64,000 bases of DNA from Pyrenochaeta sp. MPI-SDFR-AT-0127 (Eukaryota > Ascomycota > Dothideomycetes > Pleosporales > Cucurbitariaceae): positions 124,001 to 188,000 of the forward strand of contig JAGTJM010000056.1 of assembly GCA_020747015.1 (NCBI GenBank). The letters run 5' to 3'. The first letter of the stretch is position 1. Every line of letters begins with the position of its first letter. Below the pieces are notes generated by a model that saw nothing but the letters and a program-made list of their open reading frames with translations, had not been told where the DNA came from and did not search any database. The position numbers and the translations under genes were made by a program. Positions 10,399 to 21,469 of this stretch are shown here, in pieces.

Positions 10399-11544
10399 AT
10401 GAGTGTCATTTCGGAACACCACGAAATATTCCAAATGCCCACATTATGGGAGCCCGCACCACCACTGGTGCTCCACCGATCTAATGATGCCTTTGCAGTA
10501 CAGTCAGCGAGATTGGCTGTGAAATTGCCAAGGCGAATCCATGCCGTCGAGGCATCACAAGAGAATGGCTCAACATACCCTGCTTTGACAAAGACATATA
10601 CGAATGACACAGTACCAATTGTGGAACCCCTCGAGTCGGAGAAGAATCGCTACAGCACCATCGTTCGACTGCCTTTCAACTATGTGGCCGCTTCGCCAAG
10701 CAAAGGAATAAGAGAGAAACTTATCAAAGGCTTCAATGCTTGGTTTGAAGTACCTCCATCTGCTCTCGAACACATTACGACAGCCGTTGGTATCCTTCAT
10801 ACTGCCTCACTACTAGTAGACGATATACAAGACGATTCCCCGCTTCGTCGAGGGCGTCCAGCTGCACACACGATCTATGGAACACCACAAACAATCAACA
10901 GCGCCAACTATATGTATTTTGAAGCACTAAAGGAACTCCAAGGTCTCAAGGATTCTTCAACTATAAGCATTTTCACCGAAGAGCTTCTACAACTACATCT
11001 CGGCCAAGGCATGGATCTCTATTGGCGCGATATGCTTCAGTGCCCTACCGAAGCAGAATACTTCGACATGGCCAGCAAGAAAACTGGTGGCCTCTTTCGC
11101 CTTGCTGTACGGCTCTCGCAAGCTGAATCTTCTAAGCCGGTGCTTCAAGGTTGCATTCCCCTTGTCGAAAGCCTCGGCATATTGTTCCAGATCCGCGACG
11201 ATTATCAGAATCTGGTATCGAGCGAATATAGAGACCAAAAGGGATCCTGTGAGGATCTCACCGAGGGAAAGTTCTCATACCCGATCATACATAGCATTCA
11301 GTCCAATAAGGCAAATCCGCAACTTTTCCAGATACTGAAGCTAAAGAGTACCAGTGATGAAGTGAAGAAGGTGGCATTAGACTGCATGGAGAGCACGGAC
11401 AGTCTGAAACATACAAGAGACCTCATCATATCACGCATTTCTCACGCCAGGTCTTTGATTGACAGTGTTGGAGTCGCTTCGGGAGGCGTGTTGGAGACGA
11501 AGGGACTACATATGGTGCTTGACAGGCTAGCTGATGGACTGTAG
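10399..11544 (+). CDS. geranylgeranyl diphosphate synthase-type prenyltransferase
   Basis: This 381-residue protein condenses isoprenyl diphosphates in the trans (E) mode. The first aspartate-rich motif is DDIQDD followed by SPLRRGRPAAH. The second is FQIRDDYQNL. The family blocks INSANYMYF, LHLGQGMDLYWRD, KTGGLFRLAVRL and EDLTEGKFSYPIIHSI are all present, matching fungal GGPP synthases. About 80 residues precede the conserved core, longer than the minimal enzyme; ATG at 10399 is the first in frame and 10435 is an alternative. No signal or anchor is evident, so it is cytosolic. A second, pathway-dedicated GGPPS next to a cyclase is a usual hallmark of fungal diterpenoid clusters. Product length (C20 versus C25) is inferred from overall likeness only. 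Confidence 0.93.
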   Translation: MSVISEHHEIFQMPTLWEPAPPLVLHRSNDAFAVQSARLAVKLPRRIHAVEASQENGSTYPALTKTYTNDTVPIVEPLESEKNRYSTIVRLPFNYVAASPSKGIREKLIKGFNAWFEVPPSALEHITTAVGILHTASLLVDDIQDDSPLRRGRPAAHTIYGTPQTINSANYMYFEALKELQGLKDSSTISIFTEELLQLHLGQGMDLYWRDMLQCPTEAEYFDMASKKTGGLFRLAVRLSQAESSKPVLQGCIPLVESLGILFQIRDDYQNLVSSEYRDQKGSCEDLTEGKFSYPIIHSIQSNKANPQLFQILKLKSTSDEVKKVALDCMESTDSLKHTRDLIISRISHARSLIDSVGVASGGVLETKGLHMVLDRLADGL

Positions 11545-13212
11545 TTCAAGACTTGTTTTCACGACATTCATTTGTGATTCATACAGTATCTCGAAGACTT
11601 TCTGGTTGATTCCCAGTGCATCTGTACATGACCGTGTCCCTCTTTTCGTTCCGGTATTAGACGTAGCGCCTAAACAATAAAGATTACTTGAGATGCGTTT
11701 GATGACTTATCGATCGGACGCCCCAACCGTTGCGTGACGCTGGAGCCGACCTCACTGCTTACTATTGAGGGCCCAGAAGACGATGAGGGCATAGGTATGA
11801 GACTTGGTTGGCTGGTGTAGGGAGATGATCATGATAGGGAGAGTAAAGGTGTATGCAAGTCGTGATGAAGAAGAAGCCGTTCGGCAGATTACCCTGGCTC
11901 GCCTAGAAGCGGAGATGCGGAACACGTAGACTACAGCGGTGCTGATACCCTGTCTTCATCTTTGGCATGTTTCGAACAACGCGAAACTTAGCATCAACCC
12001 GTCCGTATATATTGTAAGGAATTATGTCATCAAAATCATTGAACATATTCCATCCATGGCTTACTGCCTTAGTTGTTAACCACTATTAAGACAAAACAGT
12101 AGTACTCAAACATGAGGCTTGGTTCATATCGACTATTGTTCTGCAATACTTCCTTACTATAGCTCAACAATACCCCAGCAAAGCGCACTGCCAGGGTATC
12201 TCTAGGAGGTTCTAGGAGTTGATACAAACGTGGAGGAGTAAGAAGTCTGTAAAGAGCCAGTGGGCTATTAAGGATGCGAAAGCTACTCTACAGTAGGCTA
12301 GACAGGCCTATAGAACACTAATTGAAGAAGGTGATGAGTTACCTGCGACTGAGTGTGCTCTGGTGGTATAATGTCTGGCAACTCCTCTATCGTGCTGTAG
12401 TCTCGAAACGCGAAAATGTATAAGAGATTAGTAAGGAAAGGAAGAAGCGGGTTAAAACAGAGAATATCTGGCTTACGCCCCTCTGCTAACGAGTTTTTGG
12501 GTCTTCGTATATATACGTTAGTTGATAAGTCCAGCTGGAAAGCAGGGGCGAATTAACTTTACCTCTTGCTATATGGGACTCTTGACATGTTCTTGGCATC
12601 CGTTGGAAGGCGTATCGCGAGCTCAGGTGTGTTATCCTCGTTCATGAAGTAGATGAACATGATATCTTTATACTTTAAACCTCGGCCAGAGCCGGACCTC
12701 GATGTTGATTCGATGTACTCGCTGATTCTTGAGCTGGTAAATATATTGGATAATAGTAATCCCTAATTAGTCACTCTCGTCCCTGGCTGCTCGTATTTAT
12801 ACTAATCTCTCTGCTATAGCTGTTATGTATAGGCTATAAGATGGTTACGATCATTATATCTTCGCGGTCGCTTTTCTCGCAATAAGTCGAGTTCTAGCAT
12901 TAGCTCGTCGTAGATGTACTACTTAGTCAGCGTGGCTATGTATATGTTCCCTATTAATATGTTGCTTACATTAGTAACGCTCTTAATAAGGTCGTTCGGT
13001 ATTGCTCCAAACTTCCGTCTCTATGCTCCTGTAAAGGTATTCTAGTAGCTCCGAACAGTCTCGACGCATGCGTTTCTTTTATATGTTCTATCTACGCTTT
13101 GCTAATAGAAAGACGAAGTGCTTTAAAGACTCTAGATCTTGCACCGAAGCAGATAGACGCTCCTCTCTTTTGAAGCTGTTATGATTCACATTGAAGTTGT
13201 TACTGACTTGGC
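11545..13212. other. TA-rich decayed region with transposon-like coding relics
   Basis: No intact gene is visible. On the plus strand around 12,230-12,370 a readable stretch encodes WRSKKSVKSQWAIKDAK, an in-frame TAG, then ARQAYRTLIEEGDELPATE and a further stop, as expected of a degraded mobile-element frame. The segment from about 12,700 to 13,150 is rich in TA dinucleotides and in-frame stops on both strands. This fits decay, possibly by repeat-induced point mutation. I could not identify terminal repeats or an element family. Confidence 0.4.
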
Positions 13213-13614
13213 CTATTGCTGAAGCTTGTGCTGATGTCGCTTTTCGGTTCTATCCTCTAGTTTCTTTAGAATACGTTCTCTGTTCACAGAAGGAGGTAGT
13301 TTATTACCTGACTTCTCTTTCGCGCGTTGAATGAAGTCTTTCCTGATACGTGGTATACTTGCGGCATCAAAAGTAGATGAGACCGATGAATTTTGAGCGT
13401 AGAAAAGTGCGAGGTTTTCTGCCTCTTCCGAGGCCAGCCTCTCGTACCTGGCTGATGGCCCAAATTTTGCAAGCATTGTAGGGAGCCGGCTTGAAACTAG
13501 TAAGGTTGAGTCGCTAAGGGTGAGCGTCGCCTGAGCGTACTGAGGTGCGGTGGTGCGAAGCTGATCAGAGACTGAGTTGTTTGTGATGAGGACGTTATTT
13601 TGCTGGAAACCCAT
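13213..13614 (-). CDS. hypothetical protein, 133 residues
   Basis: A clean ATG frame on the minus strand encodes a polar protein without a signal peptide or membrane segment. The C-terminal third is strongly basic and charged (RILKKLEDRTEKRHQHKLQQ), probably helical. I recognise no family. It borders decayed DNA, so it may be a small orphan gene or a surviving piece of an element. Confidence 0.35.
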   Translation of the reverse strand: MGFQQNNVLITNNSVSDQLRTTAPQYAQATLTLSDSTLLVSSRLPTMLAKFGPSARYERLASEEAENLALFYAQNSSVSSTFDAASIPRIRKDFIQRAKEKSGNKLPPSVNRERILKKLEDRTEKRHQHKLQQ

Positions 13615-14318
13615 GATACGGCGCTAACCTAATCGAGACGGTATGGAGGGTCAGTTTTGGCCGACTTATCGCTTCAATATCGTCTGGAAAGTTTGTTTCC
13701 TGAGCCGGAATCCGGAGTGGGGGATCACAGACCTCGAATCTATCCTTAATTCCACTCTATTATACTCTTGAAGAACATCGAATCATTGCAGGCGTAGAAG
13801 GCTGAGATTCAAAGAATCAAGTATGCACACAGATCATATCGCATACAAAGAGTGTTACTTGAAGAACAGCCGCTGTGAATATCAGTTCTTGATTCCTCAA
13901 TATATCGACATTCTTGGTCAAAACCTCAACATCGACTTCGACTTCTGCGACTACGATTGCGACTTTCCGCCTTGCGAGCACAATGGCCGCGGAGCTTCTG
14001 ATTGGCACGCCGGCTGAGTTGCTCGCTCATTATCCCATCTGCCAAGCGCGATCTGCATCTCTCCGCTAGCTAAAAGCGATCTGCGCGAACACAAAAGCCT
14101 GAACAACGTCATGCTCAATAAAATGTCGCGATCTGGTGGCTGTATGAGCTTAGCTGTTGACAGTGTATTTGGAATCGCATGCGAAGGGTACAAATGGGCC
14201 TTCAAATACGTACCTGGGCTAGAAGTGTGGCCTAGGATATTTTTGCCGTCCGATCAACACTAGTCCGTCCCTGACGTGGATTTATCAATTGATTAGTTAA
14301 TTATTCAGCGTGTTCACA
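13615..14318. other. intergenic, upstream region of the haloperoxidase-like gene
   Basis: Only 60-80-codon chance frames occur. It includes the promoter of the secreted enzyme starting at 14319. No further structure was seen. Confidence 0.4.
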
Positions 14319-15624
14319 ATGAGGTTCTCTGTCGTGTTGCTTGCGCTCAGCGCTGGCATTGCGAATGCCGTGTATGACGGCGACATTGTGCAATACTGGT
14401 AAGAGAACGTGATATCTACGAACAAGCAATTGCTCAACATATGTCAGGGTCGACCAATCTGGCCTCTTATCCAACAATACGCTAATCGGCGGCCTTCAGT
14501 CCCCGCCGTCGGGTTGGTTTGAAGCTGTCGTGCAGGCTGCAATCTATGTCACCGCCCTCGAAACCAAAAACGAATCGCTCGCATTCCAGCAGCTCGCTGT
14601 GTCACATGCTGCGCATGACAGCCTAACGTGGACATTTCATGGTACCCGAAACTTTGGAAACATCTTCAAGTCTGCGCAGGATATTTTGGTCAAGATCAAC
14701 ATCAGCGAGTCAGATGGTCGATACTGGCGCGCAGCAGCCATTGGAAGGAAGGCAGCCATCCGTGTTACCAATGCGCGACAGGATGATAAATTGAACAACT
14801 TTGTCAACTATGTCTACAAGCCAGCCACTCCTGGAGTCTATCAGCGAACCCCGGGCTCAGCCTTTATCGCTCCCGACACGCCACAAGCACGGTACTTACG
14901 TACATTTGGTGGCATCGGTGATGTCGCAAAGTACCGAGCGCCTGCACCACCAGCGTGGAATTCATCGGAATATGAAGGCATCTTGAACTATGTCAAAGCG
15001 CAAGGAGACCGCAACTCGACCGTGCGCACGCCTTACAATACAGAGACGGCATACTTCTGGCGTGAGTCTTCAGCGATTGCATGGAATCGCTTTGCGAACA
15101 ACGTCATCGGGAACAAGTATGCTAAAGATGTTCTCACATCTGCAAAGTTCTATTCGCAGCTCAACTACGCCCTTGCCAACGCCGCTATCGCTGGATGGGA
15201 CTCCAAGGCTTTCTACAACACCTGGCGCCCCGTGACTGCGATTCGCCGGACAGATATCTGGCTTCCTAGCGGCAAAAATGTTTCGAGCCCTACATGGACA
15301 CCTCTCCTCGACCCAACTCCTAACCATCAGGAGTATATCTCCACACACGCAACTTTCGGTGGTGCAGCAGCAGCTGTCATCAAGCACTGGAACAACGGCA
15401 GCGACAAGATCGATATCATCCAGAGCACTAACGGCACTGGCGCTGGCATTGGTGTTATTACCAGACGCTACACAAGCATCCAACAGGCAGTGAAGGATAA
15501 TGGAGATAGTCGCATTTATGGTGGTATTCATTTCCAATTCGCCTCAGACGTTGGCAGCAAAGTCGGTAATGCTGTTGGAAAGGCAACACTAGAAGCTTTT
15601 GATAAAGGATGGGATAAGTTCTAG
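14319..15624 (+). CDS. secreted vanadium-haloperoxidase/PAP2-like protein
   Basis: Two exons, 14319-14398 and 14448-15624, with a 49-nt intron, give 418 residues. The signal peptide is MRFSVVLLALSAGIANA, with cleavage before VYDGD. The oxyanion-binding blocks of the vanadium haloperoxidase/PAP2 superfamily are in order: K280-x6-R287-P (KAFYNTWRP), S325-x-H327 (YISTHATFGG) and S-R382-x5-H388 (SRIYGGIHF). The residues after His388 read FQFA, where chloroperoxidases have an Arg and an Asp, so the phosphatase or halide chemistry may differ. Several N-x-S/T sites agree with secretion. It lies 2.8 kb beyond the prenyltransferase, across decayed DNA; membership of the terpenoid cluster is possible but not shown. 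Halogenation cannot be told from phosphatase activity by sequence alone. Confidence 0.85.
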
Positions 15625-16958
15625 AGAATCAACGTCAGCGAACCATGAACACGGGTAATGATTATTACGCAGAGCGATTAAATGATAATTAGAAAAGATC
15701 TTATTGCCAGACTCTATAAGTCTGCAAAGTTCTAACGAGACTGATATGATATCAATGAAATAGTCATCAACACTTTTACTCTTCTCATCTACCTGAGACA
15801 TTTCCCTCTACAAAAATGTCCACCTTGGCCTTCACCCGCATGCTAGCATATCAAGTCGAATGAGACTTATTGTAGTCATAGCACAAGGCCACCAGAGTGT
15901 TGTACGATCGGGTAGTTGAACAGTCTTACCTTGTTCGAACACAAAGCCGCAGTGTGTGCTTAGTAGTTTTGGGGACTCAAGAAAGGTCTTTCTTGATCGT
16001 TGTCCTAGGTCAATATTTGTTTCGCAACCAAGAAACCGGGTTCATGAGGCGGTTTTGGTCCCAGGTTTCGAGGTCGTTTTAAAGCCCAGCTCATTACAGC
16101 TAGTTCGTCGCGCTGCTTCTTCTTCTTCGCTGATACTCTTCACTCGATCTTGTTTGCGTCAGTCTTTTCCATCGTGATTTCTTTGTATTTGAAGAGGACG
16201 TCTGAATATGCACCGGTTGCTGCGCTGACCCGAGTGGTCGGCTTAAGGTTGTGTTTGTGCTTGATGCAAATTGTGGTGAGGAGGGATTCTGACTATATGG
16301 CCGTGGTGGCTCTGCGTACGGGAATACTGATTAACCATGCTGGTGACTGTATACACACATTCTGCTTATAATTTAGTATAGTAAGTCGAACCCGGGCCGG
16401 CTTCTAACTAGGTTTAGTAGCTGTCTCTAAGTCATATGACGTAGAATCAGGCAGACAACCGATGATGCACCATTGCTAATAAGAAGTTTCGATAGGTAAC
16501 CTGGTGAGGTTGATTGACTACAGTTAAGAGATTGTCGGACGCAACGGCAGGTTCACTGCTTGGTATGCCAGTTCAGTCCTTGTGCACGCATCAATATAAA
16601 CAAAAAGAAAGTTTCAGGCTATGATTTTAAATATAACTAATGATATTTCGAGATGGGCATATCTACCAAAATGCACCAGTTCCTCACTGCAGGCACCATA
16701 TGAAGGAATGGCAGGGGTAATGTAAACCTCACTTAGTGAACATTGGTATGTAAATCATTTTGTGATTGGCATGGCGTTGCTATACTTCGTAGAAGCCGAC
16801 GGTTATATGAACGCGTCTGAGTGTTAATAGCGACGTTGATTGAGAGTTCATGATGCAATATGCTCTCTTTCCTCAATTCCAATGATCTCTTGACAGTTGT
16901 GTCATCATCGCAGAGAAGTCACAGCTTCATGGCATGCCGTGGAATAGCTGCTGGTCTT
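15625..16958. other. intergenic, no supported gene
   Basis: Short frames of 60-73 codons on the plus strand have no domain and poor codon character. It holds the 3' ends of the haloperoxidase-like gene (+) and the coiled-coil gene (-). Confidence 0.4.
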
Positions 16959-17837
16959 TTACTCCATTAGTAGATTTGCCCAATTTTGTTTCTGCTCCTT
17001 GAACGATTCTTCCTCAAGCATGCCACGGAACACAAGCTCTGCTTCCAGCAAGTCTTCTTCTACAGTCTTTTCCTCCATCTCCCTCTCATCTCCACTTCCA
17101 CTATTGTCGTGTCGCCTCTCCAGGACCTCAAGTAAGGCCTCGCCTTTTGCCTCGAGCTCTCCAATTCGCTCGTTAGCTAGAGCCAAGGCCTCTTGTAAAG
17201 TAGCAATGGAGTCTTCATGAATTTGCTGGGGTAGAGGAACTTGAGAAGTGTAGCGCTGCAAAGTAGCCTTAAGCCTGAGGTTGCGCTGCTGTACCTTTTC
17301 CTTGGAGCGGTCACTTTTCTTGAGGCGGATTATGGTGCGCAGTGCATCATTTAGTTGATCTGCGAGATTGTCGTGCTTGCTAATAAGCTCTTGAAAGCGT
17401 GTGAAGATTTGTTGGCCCATCGAAAACTCCTCAGCGTTACGGTTGCGAAGCTTGACGTTTTCATCTTCAAGATAGCATATTGTGCTGGTTTGTTGTTGGA
17501 CCACACGCTCAGCAGCAGCGAGATCTGGCTTCTGCCTCTCTGCGAGCGATCTCCAGCTATCTCGGTCGTGGCGTAGGCGGGAAGTAAGTGACTGTGTCAA
17601 AGATAGCTCGCTTAGAAGTCCATGTTTAGGTCTTGGTTTTGTTGATGATCTTTGCGGACTTGCAAAAGAGTGCAAGCTTTTGATCTTGTGGTTCTCACCA
17701 GCGCTGGTAAAGTCAATGTTCAGTTCTGGGCTTGCTGGTGCGGAGGCATGGCGAATGAGGGGTGTTGGAAGGCGTGGTTTTGATGGTGTCGGAAATATAG
17801 TCTGGGTTGGTGGCATCTGATTAACCAGTACAGCCAT
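16959..17837 (-). CDS. coiled-coil protein of unknown function
   Basis: This single-exon protein of 292 residues has an N-terminal disordered segment of about 80 residues rich in Pro and Ser (repeated TPSKPRLPTP-like stretches). Long charged helices follow from about residue 85 to the end, with heptad-like Leu/Ile spacing (for example SIATLQEALALANERIGELE). The C-terminus is acidic with the tryptophan-bearing end NWANLLME. No enzymatic motif, signal or membrane segment is visible. The layout suggests a cytoskeletal, spindle-pole or septal scaffold protein, but I recognise no named family. Confidence 0.75.
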   Translation of the reverse strand: MAVLVNQMPPTQTIFPTPSKPRLPTPLIRHASAPASPELNIDFTSAGENHKIKSLHSFASPQRSSTKPRPKHGLLSELSLTQSLTSRLRHDRDSWRSLAERQKPDLAAAERVVQQQTSTICYLEDENVKLRNRNAEEFSMGQQIFTRFQELISKHDNLADQLNDALRTIIRLKKSDRSKEKVQQRNLRLKATLQRYTSQVPLPQQIHEDSIATLQEALALANERIGELEAKGEALLEVLERRHDNSGSGDEREMEEKTVEEDLLEAELVFRGMLEEESFKEQKQNWANLLME

Positions 17838-18351
17838 AATTGATGTTAACTGATGTCTAGCTATTCCAGAGAGACAAAATTTGTGTGTGAGTGTGGCGGC
17901 GAATTGTGTTCGATACGCTGATGTGGCAGCTAAGGGTGAGACAAAGAAGATCCGTGTTAGCGAAACGATGTGGGTGACGCAAACGTATGTCCCAGCTCAG
18001 AAAAAGGTGTGACCATAGTATTCGGAGTCATTACTGCTGCGACGCGAATTCAGCTAAGTAAAGGTGAGCAATACGTTCCTGTCTGACGCGTGGTCACGTG
18101 CACCACACACCAGTGCCTTCCCATGGATCAATGTTGTCAACGCCGTCGTGATTAGGTTACGATCTCACAATTTGTGTGTAAGTATAGCACATTAAAGGTG
18201 CTAGAGATGGAAATAAAAGAAGAGCTGACGAAATTGTGAACGAGACGGACGAAGAGGAAGAGAAAGGCATGGAGGACCAGAAAACGTAATACGCTTCATG
18301 TTCAATGATGCGATACACGAACTGTGCTGCAGATATTATTATTCATAAAGC
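17838..18351. other. intergenic between coiled-coil and GPI-protein genes
   Basis: This holds the promoter of the coiled-coil gene and the terminator of the downstream minus-strand gene. No coding frame of note. Confidence 0.4.
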
Positions 18352-19144
18352 TTAAAGGGCAAGCGCAGCGGCAAAGACGCCCGCTGCACTACCAATGAAC
18401 ATCATAGCGCCTGTGGGCAGAGGGCCGGCCGGCGCAAGTCCAGTGCTCTGCGATGCCACAGCAGCAGAAGCAGAAGTAGATCCAGACCTAGTCGGTGATG
18501 CCGCTCCGGTCCCAGAGCCAGAAGCTGTACGCGATGCAGATGCCGATGGAGCACCTGACTGAGATCCTCCGGATGCGCGCACCACAGCAATCGTCTGATA
18601 TGCCTCCATCTCTCGGATCTCAGTCTGCTTCAACACCGAAGTAGTCACACCAACCACTGACGCATCCGGGACGTAGCCACTCTGCGTCACGGTACAAGTG
18701 AGATCCGCCGCTGTCATTCCGCCCTGCCAGTTGCAAGCCATATCGAGAGTCCACGCACCCGGTGTAGGGTCAGTGAGATGGAACTCATACTTGGAGGCAC
18801 CTTGTATCAGGGTATAGGGTTCGCAGAAGGAGTAGTTGTCGATGTCGCTAGAGGACTGGTCCTGACGACGCAGACGAGGAGCAGGAGTCGGCGATGGAGC
18901 AGTTGGCCCTAGGAAACATCAGTACATTCAATGGAGAAGGCCAAGGAGTCATCGTACGCAGTTCAGACGGTACTGCAGAGATGCCAGCTGCATCTGAGGG
19001 GCAATTATTCTGGAATGTTGTTGCGCTCGCGTCCGAGTTCACAACAGTGAGAGTGTTCTGGAACTGGAAGAGATTGAGGATAGTAGCAGACTCTTGCGCA
19101 ACCGCGGTGCTTGCAAATAGGGCGAAGTAAGTTGTTGAACGCAT
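18352..19144 (-). CDS. GPI-anchored, serine-rich cell-surface protein
   Basis: Two exons, 19144-18958 and 18908-18352, with a 49-nt intron (GTACGA donor), give 247 residues; without splicing the frame closes early. The signal peptide is MRSTTYFALFASTAVAQ. A compact Cys-bearing domain follows (NNCPSD, FCEPYTL, MACNWQGG, LTCTV; about residues 45-150), then a Ser/Ala/Gly/Thr linker likely to be O-glycosylated. The C-terminal hydrophobic tail MMFIGSAAGVFAAALAL is typical of a GPI-attachment signal. This is the usual architecture of small fungal wall or plasma-membrane proteins. I cannot name the Cys domain. Confidence 0.78.
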
Positions 19145-20401
19145 CTTGAAGGCTTGGAAAGAGTGAAGTGAGGGAACGAAGGGACGCGATTATACTCGCA
19201 ATAGCTGTTCAAGTAGCACAAGGCTGTTATTGAAAGAAATTTCCGTCGCACTGAAATCCAGGGTAAATAACCTACACAATAGTGCCATCCCTTTATATTT
19301 AGGTTATCGGATGGCGCACGAATCATCGTCCCGTCGACCCTGTACATAGCTCGATGCGTCAGCATCTGGAACGCGCTACCTGCATTTGTCGCTTGATAGA
19401 TTCCTAGTGGCTAGTACGGGAGCGGACGGACTATCAGGGGCGTTTGACGTCTGCAAAGTTGGAGCTCCGCGGCATGGTAAATGAGTTGGTTGTGGCTGGA
19501 TGAAATGGCGATGGAGAGGATAGCCATGGGCGACCAGTTAGTCGGAGGGGCATTTGCTCATGCATCTCGGCGGCTTTGCCCCAGCTCGAATCTCTCTTCG
19601 ACGTCATCTTCCTTCCCATCTTTCTTCAACATCATAATTCTTGCAATTCTGCATTGGTAACGAATGCGCTCTGCTTCCTATACCTGAATTTCTTCTTCCT
19701 GAGGGTTTACACATTAGTTGATTTTCTGTTCATTGTAGTCTCACCTGTCATCATCACAGCACCCAGTCCGATCTATTTCAATATCCTCACTTTTTTTCCT
19801 TCACAACATGCCTAAGATTTCTGCTCTATGTTCCTCCTCCTATTGTCCTCGCGAGCCGTGAGATGGCCTGGTCAACCTTCTGAAATATTCCGCCTGACGC
19901 GTTTGATCATTCACATCGCTTACTGGATGAAGAGCTAACCCCTATGCGACGCATCCCCTATATGGTTGACGCCTAGCTATGCAGTCTCACAGACCCATAC
20001 ACATGGCCCACTAGGCGATATCCGCTAGGCGGTAAAGGCTCCAAGGTAATCTACACCATGCTCTTGACTTCAATCATACTAGCACAAACCAGCGCAAGAG
20101 GAACGGAGCGGCGTACAAGTGAACGTATGTTTCTCGTGATGTATTATTGGCTGCATCAAAATCGACCTTCTACATATAGCAGGTTTTGGGCCTTAGCTTG
20201 GATTCCCGGTACGGCCCGGCAACCAACACGAGGCGCGAAGGTCGACATAGGCAGCCAGGCAATATAAGAAATCACAAAAAGGAGGCCTCATTGCATGAGT
20301 CTTCACAAACGCATCTCCACACTCAATCAAATCTATAACTCCAGAATTACGATATTATTACTCACCAACACGACCTGTAATTCACGCCTGTTCTAAAAAC
20401 G
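19145..20401. other. intergenic, no supported gene
   Basis: Chance frames of 60-108 codons only. The promoter of the GPI-protein gene lies at the left. A likely 5' leader (A/C-rich, about 20,300-20,401) of the next gene lies at the right. Confidence 0.4.
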
Positions 20402-20752
20402 ATGTCAGAAACAAAATCATCATCCTCTACTGTTCAGCATGTGAACAAAAGGCGCAAGAAAGACGACGTCATTCACATCACCCCAGAAGAAGCGACGCAG
20501 ATTACGGGCTACGATAGCAAGGGTTTTCCAGTGTCACAAGAGAGGAAGGAAGAGGAAGAGAATAAACTCAGAGACAAGAAGAACGGGGAACTATTGGTAA
20601 CGCTTTGTACGTTAATGAGAGGAAGTTGTGCATTGTAAGCAAGACGACAACTGTTCGAGTATGAATACTAATTTTCATAGAAACGCCGCACGTACATGAA
20701 CAATAATTGCACATGTCTACATCAACCCTTGCTTCTCCTTCGACACCTATAG
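20402..20752 (+). CDS. small hypothetical charged protein
   Basis: The ATG at 20402 follows an A/C-rich leader. The frame runs unspliced for 78 codons. A good intron (GTAACG donor, ACTAAT branch, ATAG acceptor; 20597-20680) would instead give 88 residues ending at 20752. The N-terminal 65 residues are shared: Ser-rich start, basic NKRRKKDD (a possible nuclear signal), then HITPEEATQITGYDSKGFP and a Glu/Lys-rich helix. No family is recognised. Confidence 0.4.
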
Positions 20753-21469
20753 GATGTTTCCCCAGTGGCACAGAACCACTACCAAATCCCAGAGACACCG
20801 CAAAGGCCGTACCAGTACAGGCGTACGTTACTAGCTTGTTGAACTCCCAGCCATGAAGACAGCTAGGTCACATATAAGCGTGTGGTTAAAGAAACGGTTC
20901 AACGTAAGCGCTTAGATGATGTTGTACATGGTCAGATGAGATCGCTTTGCTAGTTCTCAAAACATGCGCCTGCTCGTGATTGATATTGTAGATAAGCTGT
21001 CCGTGACATGTGAAGCTTCAAAACATAACAGGTCCTACTCTGCCTTCAGATTTCGGCAGATGCAAAAGCAATACCCAAAGGCTATCTAGTATAAGTGAGT
21101 ACTTTGGAGCTCTACACCATGGTCAGAGGTGAATGATGTGCTTTTTTGGAGTATAGAGCCAAAGGTGCAAAAAGGGTAATTCATATGCCAGCATGTAACT
21201 CTTCCGCGATCAGCACAGAACCGGCATTGATTACTTGAATGCGCATCAGTTCGGAAGGATTTCCGTACAACTGGTTCGTGCACCTTCAAAGGCGATGCTG
21301 CACGTCCACGTACCCCACGTTTCAGACCCTGCAGATCTACTGGACCCCACTTCAGCTCTCACCGTCCTTGCGACTCAAACATCTTATTCCCTACTACATC
21401 TACTCTCATACATTCTGCTCTACGCTGTCCGATAACTATACGCAGCGTTTTGGTCAGCTTCTCCTCACA
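20753..21469. other. intergenic and probable 5' leader of the gelsolin-like gene
   Basis: No independent gene. From 21239 the frame of the next gene is open and has its own ATG, but the 77 residues it would add look like translated leader. Confidence 0.4.
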
